Source of the DNA: Desulfosporosinus sp.
Lineage (GTDB): Bacteria; Bacillota; Desulfitobacteriia; Desulfitobacteriales; Desulfitobacteriaceae
Assembly (NCBI GenBank): GCA_031292055.1
Contig: JARLHV010000059.1
Coordinates: 1-35,154 of the forward strand
DNA length: 35,154 nt
Direction of reading: 5' to 3'
Of this stretch, positions 21,625-30,642 are shown piece by piece (the stretch's first letter is position 1; each line of letters opens with the position of its first letter). A program made the position numbers and the translations under genes. A model generated the notes under the pieces. That model saw only the letters and a program-made list of their open reading frames with translations, was not told where the DNA came from and made no database searches.

Positions 21625-23436
21625 CTAATTAGCTATCACTTTAAACGGCCGGTTGTATTTTTGGGCATAATCTTTGGCCTTCGATGGAGCGTAGCCAATA
21701 ATCGTTGCAGCTTCCGGAATAGTATCGGGATCATCCGCAATTGTTGTTGCTGCCGATCCAATTATTATACTTGTCAAGCCTTCGCAACGCCCAAAAGCCC
21801 CTCTGCCGATACTAACGGCTTCCTGCGGTATGCTAATGCTTTTTAACCTTGTACATCCCCAAAAAGAACCGTCGCCGATCCCGGTTAATCCCTGAGGAAG
21901 ACTAAGACTGGTTAAGCCCGCGCACTCAGAAAAAGCATCGTCTCCGATCTTTGTTGTCTCTTGAGGAATATTAATGCCGGTTAAGCTTGTGCATTGGAAA
22001 AAAGCCATTTGCCCGATACTGGTTATTCCTTCCGGAAGGCTGATACTCTTTAAGCCTGAGCACCACTCAAAAGCACTATCCCCTATACTTGTCACTCCTT
22101 GCGGAAGACTGAGGTTAGTTAAGCCTCCGCAACCTTCAAAAACAAATTGGCCAATTCCGGTTACTCCTTCCGGAATATTTATCTTTTTTAAGCTTTCGCA
22201 TTCCTGAAAAGCACCATTCCCGATACTTGTGGCTCCCGGCGGGATATCAAGCTTAGTTAAGTTTGAACAGAAAGAAAAAGCAAAGTCCCCAATACTGGTT
22301 ACTTCCGGAGGAAGGCTGATGCTGGCTAAGTTTGCACAGTTCTCAAAAGCATGGCTGCCGATCCTGGTTATTCCTGGGGGGATTACTATACTTGTCAAAT
22401 TAGAGCACCTGGAAAAAGCAGAATCCCCAAGATTTGTGATCCCTTCCGGTAGGCTGATATTGATTAATCCTAAGCAGCCGGAAAAAGCGGGGTCGCCGAT
22501 CTTTGTGACCCCTTGCGGTATTATTATACTCGTTAATTCTGAGCAGCCGGAAAAAGCAGCGTCGCCAATGGTTGTTACGCCTTGGGGGATATTGATACTC
22601 TTTGAGCCGCCCGGACAGGCTACTAACATAGTCTCCGCTTTATTATAGAGCACGCCGTCAATACTTGCGTAGTTTAAGTTATCACTGGCCACTGCAATAG
22701 CAGTTAAGCCCGTACAGCCAAAAAAAGCATGGTAACCGATCGTTGTGACTTCTGACGGAATCATCATACTTGTTAAACCTGCGCAACCGGCAAAAGCTGA
22801 GTCTCCAATACTTGTTACATCTGGAGGAATGCTGATACCAGTTAAGTCATTACAATCGGAAAAAGCGTCAGCTCCGATCTTTGTTACTCCTTGGGGAAGG
22901 CTAATCCTCGTTAACCCTGTGCAGCCTGCAAAACTGGAATCCCCGATACTGGTTACCGTTTGTGGGATCTTCAAACCTGTTAACAGGGTACAGCCAAAAA
23001 ATGCGGAGCTGCCGATGCTGGTTACTCCTTGCGGCAAATTAATTTTTGCTAGGCTTGTGCAGCCGAAAAAAGCAGAGTCGCCGATATCGGTTACTCCTGA
23101 GGGTAGAGTAATATTTGTTAACCCTGTGCAACCAAAAAATGCGACTGAGCCGATACTTGTGACGCCTTGGGGGATATTAATATCTGTTAAGCCTGAACAG
23201 TCGGCGAAAGCAGAGTCGCCAATACTCGTGACAGGCAATCCATCCAGAGTACTTGGTATGGCTACAACACCACCCGCTCCTGTGTATTCCGTAATTTGAG
23301 CCTTGCCGTCTGTTACACTATAAGTAAAATCCCCGGCCTGTGCTGCCTGAGCCTGGCTGTTCAAACACATCAGAAAAATCAACATCAGGACACCCACTAA
23401 AAACGATGTTACTCTGCAAATTCTGTGTACTTTCAT
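21625..23436 (-). CDS. secreted BspA-type leucine-rich repeat protein
   Basis: 603 aa with a signal peptide (SFLVGVLMLIFLMCLNSQAQ, cut near AQA), a short beta domain (FTYSVTDGKAQITEYTGAGG) and twenty 23-residue LRR_5 repeats of the form TSIGDSAFxGCxxLTxIxIP. Repeat 8 carries an insertion (NYASIDGVLYNKAETMLVAC). The repeats end in a short cap, APSKAKDYAQKYNRPFKVIA. Such repeats form curved surfaces that bind proteins or host/biofilm components. No cell-wall anchor is visible. RBS GAGGGAAAGG before ATG 23436. The near-identical 69-base DNA repeats make copy-number change by recombination likely. Confidence 0.9.
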   Translation of the reverse strand: MKVHRICRVTSFLVGVLMLIFLMCLNSQAQAAQAGDFTYSVTDGKAQITEYTGAGGVVAIPSTLDGLPVTSIGDSAFADCSGLTDINIPQGVTSIGSVAFFGCTGLTNITLPSGVTDIGDSAFFGCTSLAKINLPQGVTSIGSSAFFGCTLLTGLKIPQTVTSIGDSSFAGCTGLTRISLPQGVTKIGADAFSDCNDLTGISIPPDVTSIGDSAFAGCAGLTSMMIPSEVTTIGYHAFFGCTGLTAIAVASDNLNYASIDGVLYNKAETMLVACPGGSKSINIPQGVTTIGDAAFSGCSELTSIIIPQGVTKIGDPAFSGCLGLINISLPEGITNLGDSAFSRCSNLTSIVIPPGITRIGSHAFENCANLASISLPPEVTSIGDFAFSFCSNLTKLDIPPGATSIGNGAFQECESLKKINIPEGVTGIGQFVFEGCGGLTNLSLPQGVTSIGDSAFEWCSGLKSISLPEGITSIGQMAFFQCTSLTGINIPQETTKIGDDAFSECAGLTSLSLPQGLTGIGDGSFWGCTRLKSISIPQEAVSIGRGAFGRCEGLTSIIIGSAATTIADDPDTIPEAATIIGYAPSKAKDYAQKYNRPFKVIAN

Positions 23437-23535
23437 AACCTTTCCCTCTTTCCTAATGAATCAGGTTATTTAACCTTCCTGAATATTGATTAAATGATTG
23501 GCCAATAGAACTGATCTTGATTTTTCTTCCGCAAG

Positions 23536-25113
23536 CTATTTATCGGCCCAGTTCAATAAAGTAGCTCCATCACTTATTAGAAAAACTCCCCGCCTCATTA
23601 TTGAAGGCGAATTGAGGTAAAAACTCAAGGATTGGTGGTCAAGGGCAGTTCCCGGATCTGCGCTATAGCTGTTCACCGCAGTCGTTGATGCTGTTTTAGC
23701 CACATAAGTTACATCCCCTTCCGCTAACGTGAGGGACACTGTGCCGGAGTCACCGGTTGTCAAGGCTATCACCGGGGTTTTGTCATCATTCAGGTGATAA
23801 GCTGTCAATCCCGGAACCGTTACACTTGAATAGGCGGGAGCACTGGCCCAAGCCCCCAGATTAAAAAGTGGGACCGGTGTATTGACCGTTTGTATTGACG
23901 GGGAAGACGTTGTACCTATGTTAACTTGACCGGTAATGGTCTTGCCATTAACCTGAGTAAGCCACAGACCAGGAATCCCTGTCTCAAGGTAGACGACTCT
24001 ATTGGCCAGCGAATTACCGAATGCGTCCTCAAACGATACAGTAATAGTCTGCGAATCTCCCAGCACCTCGTTAACTTTAGAGGGGTTCACTACAAAAGGT
24101 ATAAATCCACTTGTCGGTCTACTTGAGAAAAAGTGTGCTGTAACCGTTGCCTTTTTACCGTTGAGCGGGTTGCTCACTGTAATAGTTGAAGTTTCTGCAA
24201 CTTTGTCATTGGCATACACATGAGCAACCTCCACCGGTGCGAACACGCCGGCAGGTAATGGGGACCCGCTTGTTGAATTTGTTGAATAAGAAGCGAACTT
24301 ACTATTGTTTCCGAAGTAACTGGCTACCATAGGCTGCAATTGACCGCCAGAATTCACGTTAAAGCTCAGAAATTCCTCAAAGTTGCCCGGCAGGCTCGTT
24401 GCAGGCAGCGTCCACACTGCGGCTTGTGATCCGGCGGAGCCGACGTCAGTTGCTTTAACGCCAATAAAGTCAGTCAAATCCGCCAGGTTTTCTTCAATTA
24501 ATGTGGTTGAATCACCGGCCGCGGCAGACAGATAACCAACAATTTTGTACCCGGACTGAGCTTTCCAGAGTGTAACATCGTTAACGCTGACTTCGCCCAA
24601 ATTATTTACCTTAACCGTTACAATATTAGGCATTGAAGCAAGGGTGTATCCATCGACATTTGTAATTACGCAGTTCTTATCTGAGTTGATATTCATTGTT
24701 AGACCCTGGTCGGGAATCGTATTCAGTGCTGGGTGGGAGTTGAATGGAGCTGCCACGAAGCTGGCATTTCTGGAGATGTCAAAGGTATTGACTGAATTAC
24801 CCGTAAAATCATCATCCGCTGCAGATCCCATCACAGTAAGGGTTGAGGCCGGAGCCTCCCTGCCTTCAAACAATGGGTAATTGTAGTAAAATTCATTCAG
24901 GTGAGCCGCGACCCCAAGGCTTTCACTGGCAGAGGTTTTCCTTATTGTAACGGCGCTGGTTTCTGAATAGGCACTGTTTATTCCCGGCACAACAGTCGAT
25001 TCCAACTCGCTTCCGGAAATACTCTGAGCAGAGGCGGGTTGGATATAAACCGGTATGCCCGCTGTGATTAATAAGGCCAGTGATAAAATTTTGACTTTTT
25101 TTATAACGTTCAT
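23536..25113 (-). CDS. secreted protein of unknown function, Ig-like
   Basis: 525 aa starting with a Sec signal peptide (KILSLALLITAGIPVYIQPA, cleavage after ASA). The mature part is beta-rich with strings such as TSTITVSNPLNGKKATVTAH and a segment QTITVSFEDAFGNSLANRVV that looks like an invasin/Big_1-type Ig fold, used in surface proteins. No anchor motif is seen. RBS AAGGAGAG ahead of ATG 25113. It follows the same direction as the LRR gene 99 bases downstream and may be co-transcribed with it. Function not recognised. Confidence 0.75.
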   Translation of the reverse strand: MNVIKKVKILSLALLITAGIPVYIQPASAQSISGSELESTVVPGINSAYSETSAVTIRKTSASESLGVAAHLNEFYYNYPLFEGREAPASTLTVMGSAADDDFTGNSVNTFDISRNASFVAAPFNSHPALNTIPDQGLTMNINSDKNCVITNVDGYTLASMPNIVTVKVNNLGEVSVNDVTLWKAQSGYKIVGYLSAAAGDSTTLIEENLADLTDFIGVKATDVGSAGSQAAVWTLPATSLPGNFEEFLSFNVNSGGQLQPMVASYFGNNSKFASYSTNSTSGSPLPAGVFAPVEVAHVYANDKVAETSTITVSNPLNGKKATVTAHFFSSRPTSGFIPFVVNPSKVNEVLGDSQTITVSFEDAFGNSLANRVVYLETGIPGLWLTQVNGKTITGQVNIGTTSSPSIQTVNTPVPLFNLGAWASAPAYSSVTVPGLTAYHLNDDKTPVIALTTGDSGTVSLTLAEGDVTYVAKTASTTAVNSYSADPGTALDHQSLSFYLNSPSIMRRGVFLISDGATLLNWADK

Positions 25114-25357
25114 TTTTTCTCTCCTTCAGAAATTACCTTGATAATAGAACTATTTGGATATTTCTATACTTTAAAGCAATTTCCTGCCACGTTTATAACT
25201 TTTTTCCTTTATATAGAATTGGTGCTCGATGTTCCAGGGCAATATTTCAAAGGTCCTTTCCTCATCCTACCCTTTACCACTTGGCTAAAGCAAAGGAAAA
25301 TTACTCTCTCTGTCTGCCTGTAAGCCTATTTGATAGCCTAAGGAGATGGAGGTCGAG

Positions 25358-25386
25358 TAGTCAAAATTGCCAATTGAGTATATAAT
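25358..25386 (+). promoter_or_regulatory. promoter of the hydrolase / radical SAM operon
   Basis: TAGTCA, 17 bases, TATAAT, 44 bases before the ATG. The rest of the divergent intergenic stretch 25114-25429 is AT-rich with no gene, and I could not pick a convincing minus-strand promoter. Confidence 0.5.
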
Positions 25387-25429
25387 TAAATCGCAAAATA
25401 TCAATAAATAACACAGAAGGAGGGTCATT

Positions 25430-26209
25430 ATGTGGAACCAATTAAGAACTGATGAATATGAAGGGATGCTGGCTGAGACCATCACAATGTCCGGATATAA
25501 AGGAGATCAAATACATGCCTACTTTTCGCGACCGCTTGGGAAGGGACCATTCCCGGGGGTAATCTTGATTCCTCATATGCCCGGATGGGATGAGTTCTGC
25601 CGCGAAACCGCCCGCCGTTTCTCACAGCATGGTTATCTGGCGCTCTGCCCCGACATTTATTGTCGGTTTGGGCACGGGACTCCTGATGAGATATCAGCAA
25701 AAGCCCGATCTGCGGGTGGCGTTGCCGATGACAGCGTAGTGGGTGATTGTGAGGGAGCTTTGGAACACCTGAAATCTTTGCCTTATTCCAATGGGAAGGT
25801 AGGCGTTATTGGCATGTGCTCCGGCGGACGCCACGCCTTTCTCGCGGCCTGCCAGGTTAGTGGCCTGGATGCGGTGGTTGATTGCTGGGGTGGGCGCGTG
25901 GTCGCTTCCAAAGAAGAACTGACACCATCTCAGCCTGTCGCTCCTATTAACTATACGCCTGAGCTTGGCTGCCCTCTGCTGGGTCTGTTTGGCAATGAGG
26001 ATAAGTTCCCGACGCCGGAACAGGTTGACTTGCACGAGGAAGAACTTAAGAAACACGGGAAGAACTATAAATTCTACCGTTATGATGACGCGGGTCATGG
26101 ATTTATGTATTATCATAATCAATTGTACCGGCCGCAGCAGGCGATGGATGGGTGGGAAAAAGTTTTTAGCTTTTTCGGGGAACATCTGAATACGGAGAAA
26201 AGAGCTTAA
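25430..26209 (+). CDS. dienelactone hydrolase family protein
   Basis: A 259-aa alpha/beta hydrolase. The triad is visible as Cys130 in IGMCSGGRH, Asp191 in GNEDKF and His223 in AGHGF, so a cysteine nucleophile as in true dienelactone hydrolases. Cytosolic, no signal peptide. RBS AGAAGGAGGG before ATG 25430. One base separates its stop from the radical SAM gene. No aromatic ring-cleavage genes are near, so the substrate is probably some other small ester or lactone. Confidence 0.9.
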   Translation: MWNQLRTDEYEGMLAETITMSGYKGDQIHAYFSRPLGKGPFPGVILIPHMPGWDEFCRETARRFSQHGYLALCPDIYCRFGHGTPDEISAKARSAGGVADDSVVGDCEGALEHLKSLPYSNGKVGVIGMCSGGRHAFLAACQVSGLDAVVDCWGGRVVASKEELTPSQPVAPINYTPELGCPLLGLFGNEDKFPTPEQVDLHEEELKKHGKNYKFYRYDDAGHGFMYYHNQLYRPQQAMDGWEKVFSFFGEHLNTEKRA

Positions 26210-26210
26210 G

Positions 26211-27467
26211 ATGCAGCCATTTGTTGTTATGGCTAAGCCGGTCGGGTCGCTGTGTAACTTGGAATGCAGTTACTGTTACTATTTAGAGACCGGACGTTTT
26301 GCTCAGAGTCAGTCTCAATCCCGGATGTCGGACAGCCTGCTGGAAAGGTATATCCATCAATACATAGAGTCAAGTCCGGGGCCTGTCGTGCAGTTTACAT
26401 GGCATGGCGGGGAACCGACCCTGGCGGGACTCAACTTTTACCGGCTGGCAGTGGAACTGCAGAAGCGCCACCTCCCGGAAGGATGGAGTTGCTGGAATAA
26501 TCTTCAAACCAACGGGATTCTGCTGGATGACGAGTGGTGTTCGTTTTTGGCTGACGCCCACTTTGATGTGGGGCTGAGTATAGACGGCACCCAATGGCTG
26601 CATGACCAAAACCGCAAAGATCACAGCGGCAGCGGTTCTTATGAGCGGGCGGTAGCGGCGGTCCGCCGCCTGCAGGCTTATGGGATTCAGCCTGATTTGC
26701 TGTGCACAGTAACCTCCGCAACTGCCCAAGAACCGCTCGCGCTCGCCGTTTACCGGACGCTCAAAGACCTTAATACAGGCTGGATTCAGTTTATACCGAT
26801 CGTGCGGCTCACAGCGGACGGACAGCCGACAGCGGACTCTGTGACGAGTGAAGGATACGGAGCTTTCCTGTGTGCAGTTTTCGACGAATGGGTCCGTCAC
26901 GATCTTGGACGACTGAATGTCCAACTGTTCGCGGAAATGGCCTTGGTATGGTCCGGGGGGAAGGCCAGCTTATGCTGGATGGCCCCGACCTGTGGACGAG
27001 TACTCATCCTTGAGCATGATGGCAATGTCTACTCGTGCGATCACTTTGTTAATCCTGACCACCACATCGGCAACCTTGAGTCTTCCCCCCTGAGCGAACT
27101 GGCCGACTTACCGGTACAGCGCCGTTTCGGCAATGAAAAGCAGACCAAACTTCCCCTACAATGCCATGCCTGTTCATGGCTCGCCCTATGCAATGGGGGA
27201 TGCCCTAAAGACAGGTTCGTTTTAGCAGAGAACGGAGAGCAGGGGCTTAATTATTTATGTGGCGGTTTGCGGCAGTTTTTTACTCATGCTGAACAGCCGT
27301 TGAGACATGTCATGCAGCTTAGAAAACAAGGGTTAACTTCTGACGCCATTAGGGCTGAACTGCTTGCCAAGTCACAGGCCCGGTGGCGGGGTGTGGGACG
27401 GAATGATCCCTGCCCTTGCGGTAGTGGTCGCAAAGCCAAGCAGTGCTGCTGGTCCAAGCGGTTTTAA
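26211..27467 (+). CDS. radical SAM/SPASM anaerobic sulfatase-maturase-like protein with SEC-C tail
   Basis: 418 aa. The radical SAM [4Fe-4S] site is CNLECSYC (Cys15, Cys19, Cys22), followed by WHGGEPTL and LQTNGILL, as in anaerobic sulfatase-maturing enzymes that make formylglycine. The SPASM cysteines are visible (CWMAPTCGRV, YSCDHF, CHACSWLALCNGGCPKD). Unusually, the last ~20 residues are a SEC-C zinc motif (GRNDPCPCGSGRKAKQCC). No sulfatase is encoded in the window, so the maturation target is elsewhere or different. Starts one base after the hydrolase stop; the two form an operon closed by a terminator at 27.57 kb. Confidence 0.9.
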   Translation: MQPFVVMAKPVGSLCNLECSYCYYLETGRFAQSQSQSRMSDSLLERYIHQYIESSPGPVVQFTWHGGEPTLAGLNFYRLAVELQKRHLPEGWSCWNNLQTNGILLDDEWCSFLADAHFDVGLSIDGTQWLHDQNRKDHSGSGSYERAVAAVRRLQAYGIQPDLLCTVTSATAQEPLALAVYRTLKDLNTGWIQFIPIVRLTADGQPTADSVTSEGYGAFLCAVFDEWVRHDLGRLNVQLFAEMALVWSGGKASLCWMAPTCGRVLILEHDGNVYSCDHFVNPDHHIGNLESSPLSELADLPVQRRFGNEKQTKLPLQCHACSWLALCNGGCPKDRFVLAENGEQGLNYLCGGLRQFFTHAEQPLRHVMQLRKQGLTSDAIRAELLAKSQARWRGVGRNDPCPCGSGRKAKQCCWSKRF

Positions 27468-27565
27468 ACTACGTTCACACAATACGCTTTTGGCAAATCG
27501 GTTGACTGTGGTTAAAGGATTCTAAAAGCTAAAGCTGAATCAAGATAACATTACCTAAAAATTAA

Positions 27566-27590
27566 ATGGCGGCCAAAGCCGCCATCTTTT
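27566..27590 (+). terminator. rho-independent terminator of the hydrolase / radical SAM operon
   Basis: Perfect stem ATGGCGGC / GCCGCCAT with loop CAAA, then CTTTT. Confidence 0.8.
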
Positions 27591-27635
27591 AGTGATGTGG
27601 AATGATGTAAGAGCTTCATTTGGCGGTTTTGCTAA

Positions 27636-27761
27636 GACGTAAGTATCAATCCTGGACAGTATTACTGTGTGAAGAGCTGTCCTGGGTACAATGTTTACGG
27701 TCAACCCAGTCAATGGAAACCGGGACGAAATTTTAATCAGCGCTGGGTACGGTTAGGCTGA
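27636..27761 (+). pseudogene. coding-like fragment, Gly/Tyr/Trp-rich
   Basis: Between stops, 41 codons read SINPGQYYCVKSCPGYNVYG followed by QPSQWKPGRNFNQRWVRLG. The composition is protein-like but no start codon or RBS is present and the family is not recognised. Possibly the end of a small coat or surface protein. Confidence 0.25.
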
Positions 27762-27803
27762 TATTTGAACGATTTTATGCAAAAATTGAAGATGTTTTAT
27801 GTT

Positions 27804-27838
27804 CCCTTAACCTAAAGGTTTGAGGGAATTTTGCTTTT
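27804..27838 (+). terminator. hairpin with T-rich tail
   Basis: CCCTTAACCT / AGGTTTGAGGG around a two-base loop, then AATTTTGCTTTTTA. It insulates the padR promoter from upstream transcription. Confidence 0.5.
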
Positions 27839-27865
27839 TATTATAAAATTTTTTCGGCAAATAAC

Positions 27866-27914
27866 TTGCATATTGTATCTAAAAGATATATATTAAGTGC
27901 ATCTTTTAGATACA
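27866..27914 (+). promoter_or_regulatory. padR promoter overlapped by a perfect inverted-repeat operator
   Basis: -35 TTGCAT (27866-27871), 17 bases, -10 TATATT (27889-27894). TGTATCTAAAAGAT (27874-27887) and ATCTTTTAGATACA (27901-27914) are exact inverted repeats, 13 bases apart, flanking the -10. The outer TGTAT/ATACA halves resemble known PadR sites. This points to autorepression by the PadR protein encoded next, relieved by a drug or small molecule. Confidence 0.8.
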
Positions 27915-27929
27915 TAAGGGTGGATTGAA

Positions 27930-28463
27930 GTGATGAATGAACTTTTTATTTTAGGTGAATTAATGGAAGAACCTCAAACCGGTTATGATCTAAGTAATGC
28001 ATTGCAAGTCTCTTTAGGTCGTCATCGTAAAGTCAGTTATGGCGTGATTTATCCCCTACTTGAAAAGTTAGAAAAAGAGGGCTTTGCCGAAGTAACTAAT
28101 GTAAGAACAGAAGGAAAAAATAAGAAAGTCGTTACAATTACAGAAAAAGGAAAGGAGCGTTTTTTTGAACTAATGAAGATGCTCGTTCCAAATGGTGCTC
28201 ACAATGCCGATATCTATTTAATAAAGCTTGACGTGATGCAGCATCTTAATCTGGATGAACAAATACAATTATTGGATCAATTCTATCAGGAGCAAAAAGA
28301 CATCATCAAAGATACGCAAGATACACTAAAAAAGTTAGCGGAAGAAGATTCGAAAGATCACTGGTATGCCAACAAGAAGTTTGAATTACGACTACAGCAA
28401 GCCAATCTCACAATTGAGTGGATTGTGAGATTTAAACATGAACTAAATAAAGAATGGTGTTGA
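27930..28463 (+). CDS. PadR family transcriptional repressor
   Basis: 177 aa. The N-terminal winged helix shows ILGELMEEPQTGYDLSNALQ, GVIYPLLEKLEKEGFAEV and VTITEKGKERF, standard for PadR; a C-terminal helical arm (DQIQLLDQFYQEQKDI-like) mediates dimerisation. GTG 27930 and ATG 27933 are adjacent in-frame starts behind AAGGGTGG. The stop lies inside the region of the transporter start, so the two are one operon. Expected to sense a compound and derepress the efflux gene. Base composition is more AT-rich than the defence operon, consistent with transfer. Confidence 0.9.
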   Translation: MMNELFILGELMEEPQTGYDLSNALQVSLGRHRKVSYGVIYPLLEKLEKEGFAEVTNVRTEGKNKKVVTITEKGKERFFELMKMLVPNGAHNADIYLIKLDVMQHLNLDEQIQLLDQFYQEQKDIIKDTQDTLKKLAEEDSKDHWYANKKFELRLQQANLTIEWIVRFKHELNKEWC

Positions 28464-28465
28464 GA

Positions 28466-29830
28466 ATGACAAAAGAAATAAAAATAGCCTTATTAATGGC
28501 TGCTAGTCTCTTTATGGAGATTTTGGATGGAACAATCGTAACCACCGCACTGCCTAAAATGGCTCAATATTTTCATACGGGTTCGGCAACCATTGCTTTA
28601 CTCATTAGTGTGTATTTAATCACAGTTGCCGTTTTTATCCCGTTGAGTGGATGGATGGCTAATCGATTTGGAAAAAAGAAAATTTGGCTTATTGCTGTTA
28701 TCATCTTTACCTTTAGCTCGTTAGGCAATGCCTTGGCACCTAACTTTTCTTTCCTTTTGTTAATGAGAATTGTACAAGGAATTTCCGGTGCCTTGATGAC
28801 ACCTACAGCAAGACTGATTGTCTTAGAAAAGACACCCGCTTCACAGCTGTTGAGAATGTTTAGTTATCTCATTTGGCCGGCATTGATAGCACCCGCAATA
28901 GCACCGCTGGTTGGCGGTTTTATTGTTACTTATTGGAGCTGGCAGTGGATTTTTCTGATTAATTTGCCAATAGGCTTTGTTATCATATTAATCGGCATAA
29001 AATTAATCGATATTGATCGGATAAATAAAACAGCTGCTTTTGATATTCTAGGATTTATAGAAATTTCTTTTTCATCCGGTATAATTTTAGTTGGAGCAGA
29101 GCTAGCCACTCGTGGGAAAAATTATTGGCTTAGTGCCTTAGGTTTAATCGTTTTAGGAGTGATATTAGGGTTTGTTGTTTTTAAGCACTTGAAAACAACA
29201 GCCACCCCATTGTTTTTACTTGATTCATTAGAAATAGTTTCTTTTAGAATCTGCCAAACAAGTGGTTCTGTTTTGTGGTTATGTGTTGGAGCGTTGCCAT
29301 ACGTACTAACTATTTTTTTACAAACGGTTTTTCATTGGTCTGCAGTAAAAGCAGGCAGTTTTGTGATCTTTATTTTTATCGGTAATATTGGAATCAAACC
29401 TTTTACCAATCAAATTATTAGTCAACTAGGCTATCGTGGTGCACTACTGTCATCATTTGGAATGGTGTTTGTTTCATCGATTGCTTTGGCATTCATTAAA
29501 ATTGATACTTTGCCTGTTTGGATAATGTTTCTGGCTTTAGTCTCAGGTGTAGGACGTTCATTGGCCTTAACTGCTTATAGTGGATTGAGTTTTTCTGAAA
29601 TAGATCCTCAATATCGAAATAGTGCCAATACCTTGAATGCTGTCGTGTCAACATTAGCTCAAGGAATGGGAATATCACTGATTACAGTTGTTGTGAGTAT
29701 ATTACAAATTTTCTTCTCAATTACTGCCGCATATGAATTTGGTTTTGCTTTTCTTGGTTTATTGATGATATTCCCAGCAATTGAAGTGCTATGTCTGCCT
29801 GAAAATATTGGTCAGGCCACGATCAGTTAG
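28466..29830 (+). CDS. MFS drug efflux transporter, DHA2 (EmrB/QacA) type
   Basis: 454 aa, about 14 hydrophobic segments. The DHA2 signature is visible: LDGTIVTTALPKMA in TM1, GWMANRFGKKKIWL between TM2 and TM3, RIVQGISGALMTP in TM4, and motif C-like GLxxGP equivalents (PAIAPLVGGFIV) in TM5. A proton-driven exporter of toxic compounds in the cell membrane. ATG 28466 is three bases after the padR stop; ATG 28454 is also in frame. Regulated with padR by the operator upstream. Substrate cannot be told from sequence. Confidence 0.9.
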   Translation: MTKEIKIALLMAASLFMEILDGTIVTTALPKMAQYFHTGSATIALLISVYLITVAVFIPLSGWMANRFGKKKIWLIAVIIFTFSSLGNALAPNFSFLLLMRIVQGISGALMTPTARLIVLEKTPASQLLRMFSYLIWPALIAPAIAPLVGGFIVTYWSWQWIFLINLPIGFVIILIGIKLIDIDRINKTAAFDILGFIEISFSSGIILVGAELATRGKNYWLSALGLIVLGVILGFVVFKHLKTTATPLFLLDSLEIVSFRICQTSGSVLWLCVGALPYVLTIFLQTVFHWSAVKAGSFVIFIFIGNIGIKPFTNQIISQLGYRGALLSSFGMVFVSSIALAFIKIDTLPVWIMFLALVSGVGRSLALTAYSGLSFSEIDPQYRNSANTLNAVVSTLAQGMGISLITVVVSILQIFFSITAAYEFGFAFLGLLMIFPAIEVLCLPENIGQATIS

Positions 29831-29863
29831 GTTCACTTGCTTCGTATGTAAAACACTGAATAA

Positions 29864-30004
29864 GTTAAAGGATTCGAATTAGATGAACGACAGTTTAAGC
29901 CCCATGTAACCTTGGCCTTTCGTCCTAAACTCGGAAATAGGGATCTTTCAGTTGTGCAAACAAAAATTTTAGGTGAGTACAAGGTTGTTGAGGTTGTATT
30001 ATGA
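29864..30004 (+). pseudogene. 2'-5' RNA ligase / cyclic phosphodiesterase (LigT) fragment
   Basis: KGFELDERQFKPHVTLAFRP is the second catalytic HxT motif region of the 2H phosphoesterase family, followed by an end, GEYKVVEVVL. The first HxT half is missing and there is no start codon. From 30005 to 30183 I see only AT-rich sequence with a TATATAAT-like site near 30137. Confidence 0.55.
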
Positions 30005-30183
30005 CAGATATATGGTGACCGCTATAGATGGAACAAAATTCTTCGGCAATGAAGTAACATCAACGCGCGTCGAGACGATAATAGTGTTGTGTTATTATTG
30101 AAAGGATTGATCTTTATTACTCAAGCGTTCTATAGTATTATATATAATTGTTATTGAAGATGAGAGTAATGGAGTGTTTTGTA

Positions 30184-30456
30184 ATGGCAAAATTAGGGGA
30201 TAAAGGCAAGGCTGCTGTTGTTAGAGTTGCCACTTCAGAAAGAGCCTAAGAAATTTATAGAGTCTGCGAGGATAATGGCTGGAAAGTTGTGATTGGAATT
30301 GAGCCTGATAAAGAAGAAGATACATCGGATTTCATGAAGTTACTTGGCAAAAAACCAGAAAATACCAAAACAGTATATAACGTTATTACTATAGGGCGAA
30401 ACGATCCATGTTCATGTGGAAGCGGTAAGAAGTATAAGAAGTGTTGTGGAAAGTAG
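30184..30456 (+). pseudogene. SEC-C metal-binding protein (PBPRA1643-like) with a nonsense codon
   Basis: Starts MAKLGDKGKAAVVRVATSER-A, then TAA at 30247, then in the same frame [20 protein letters not shown] and a C-terminal SEC-C zinc motif [18 protein letters not shown] before the final TAG. Relatives have Gln at the stop position, so a single CAA-to-TAA change explains it. Otherwise intact at 90 codons. Either recently inactivated, a sequencing error, or read through. Confidence 0.8.
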
Positions 30457-30642
30457 CGAATACTTATATGCATCTTCTGAAAGTGGTGGCTTTGGCATGG
30501 AATGTAATCAGCATCAAGGGATGCATCTTCAAGAAGATCTAGTAATTGTCGAGGTGGTTGATAGTGACAACCAAGGACTACACCCGAAAAATCAGACATC
30601 AGCAAAATAGCTCGGGATACGGGGATTAAATTGAATGTTTTT

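Noticed and set aside
22000..23250. Repeat array that might suggest a CRISPR
   Set aside because: The repeats are contiguous, in frame and translate into LRR units; there are no unique spacers.
22229..23299. Long plus-strand open frames opposite the LRR gene (22229-22648, 22745-23299)
   Set aside because: They are the antisense of the 69-base repeats; the repeated 'PILVT' pattern comes from the LRR codons, and neither frame has a ribosome binding site.
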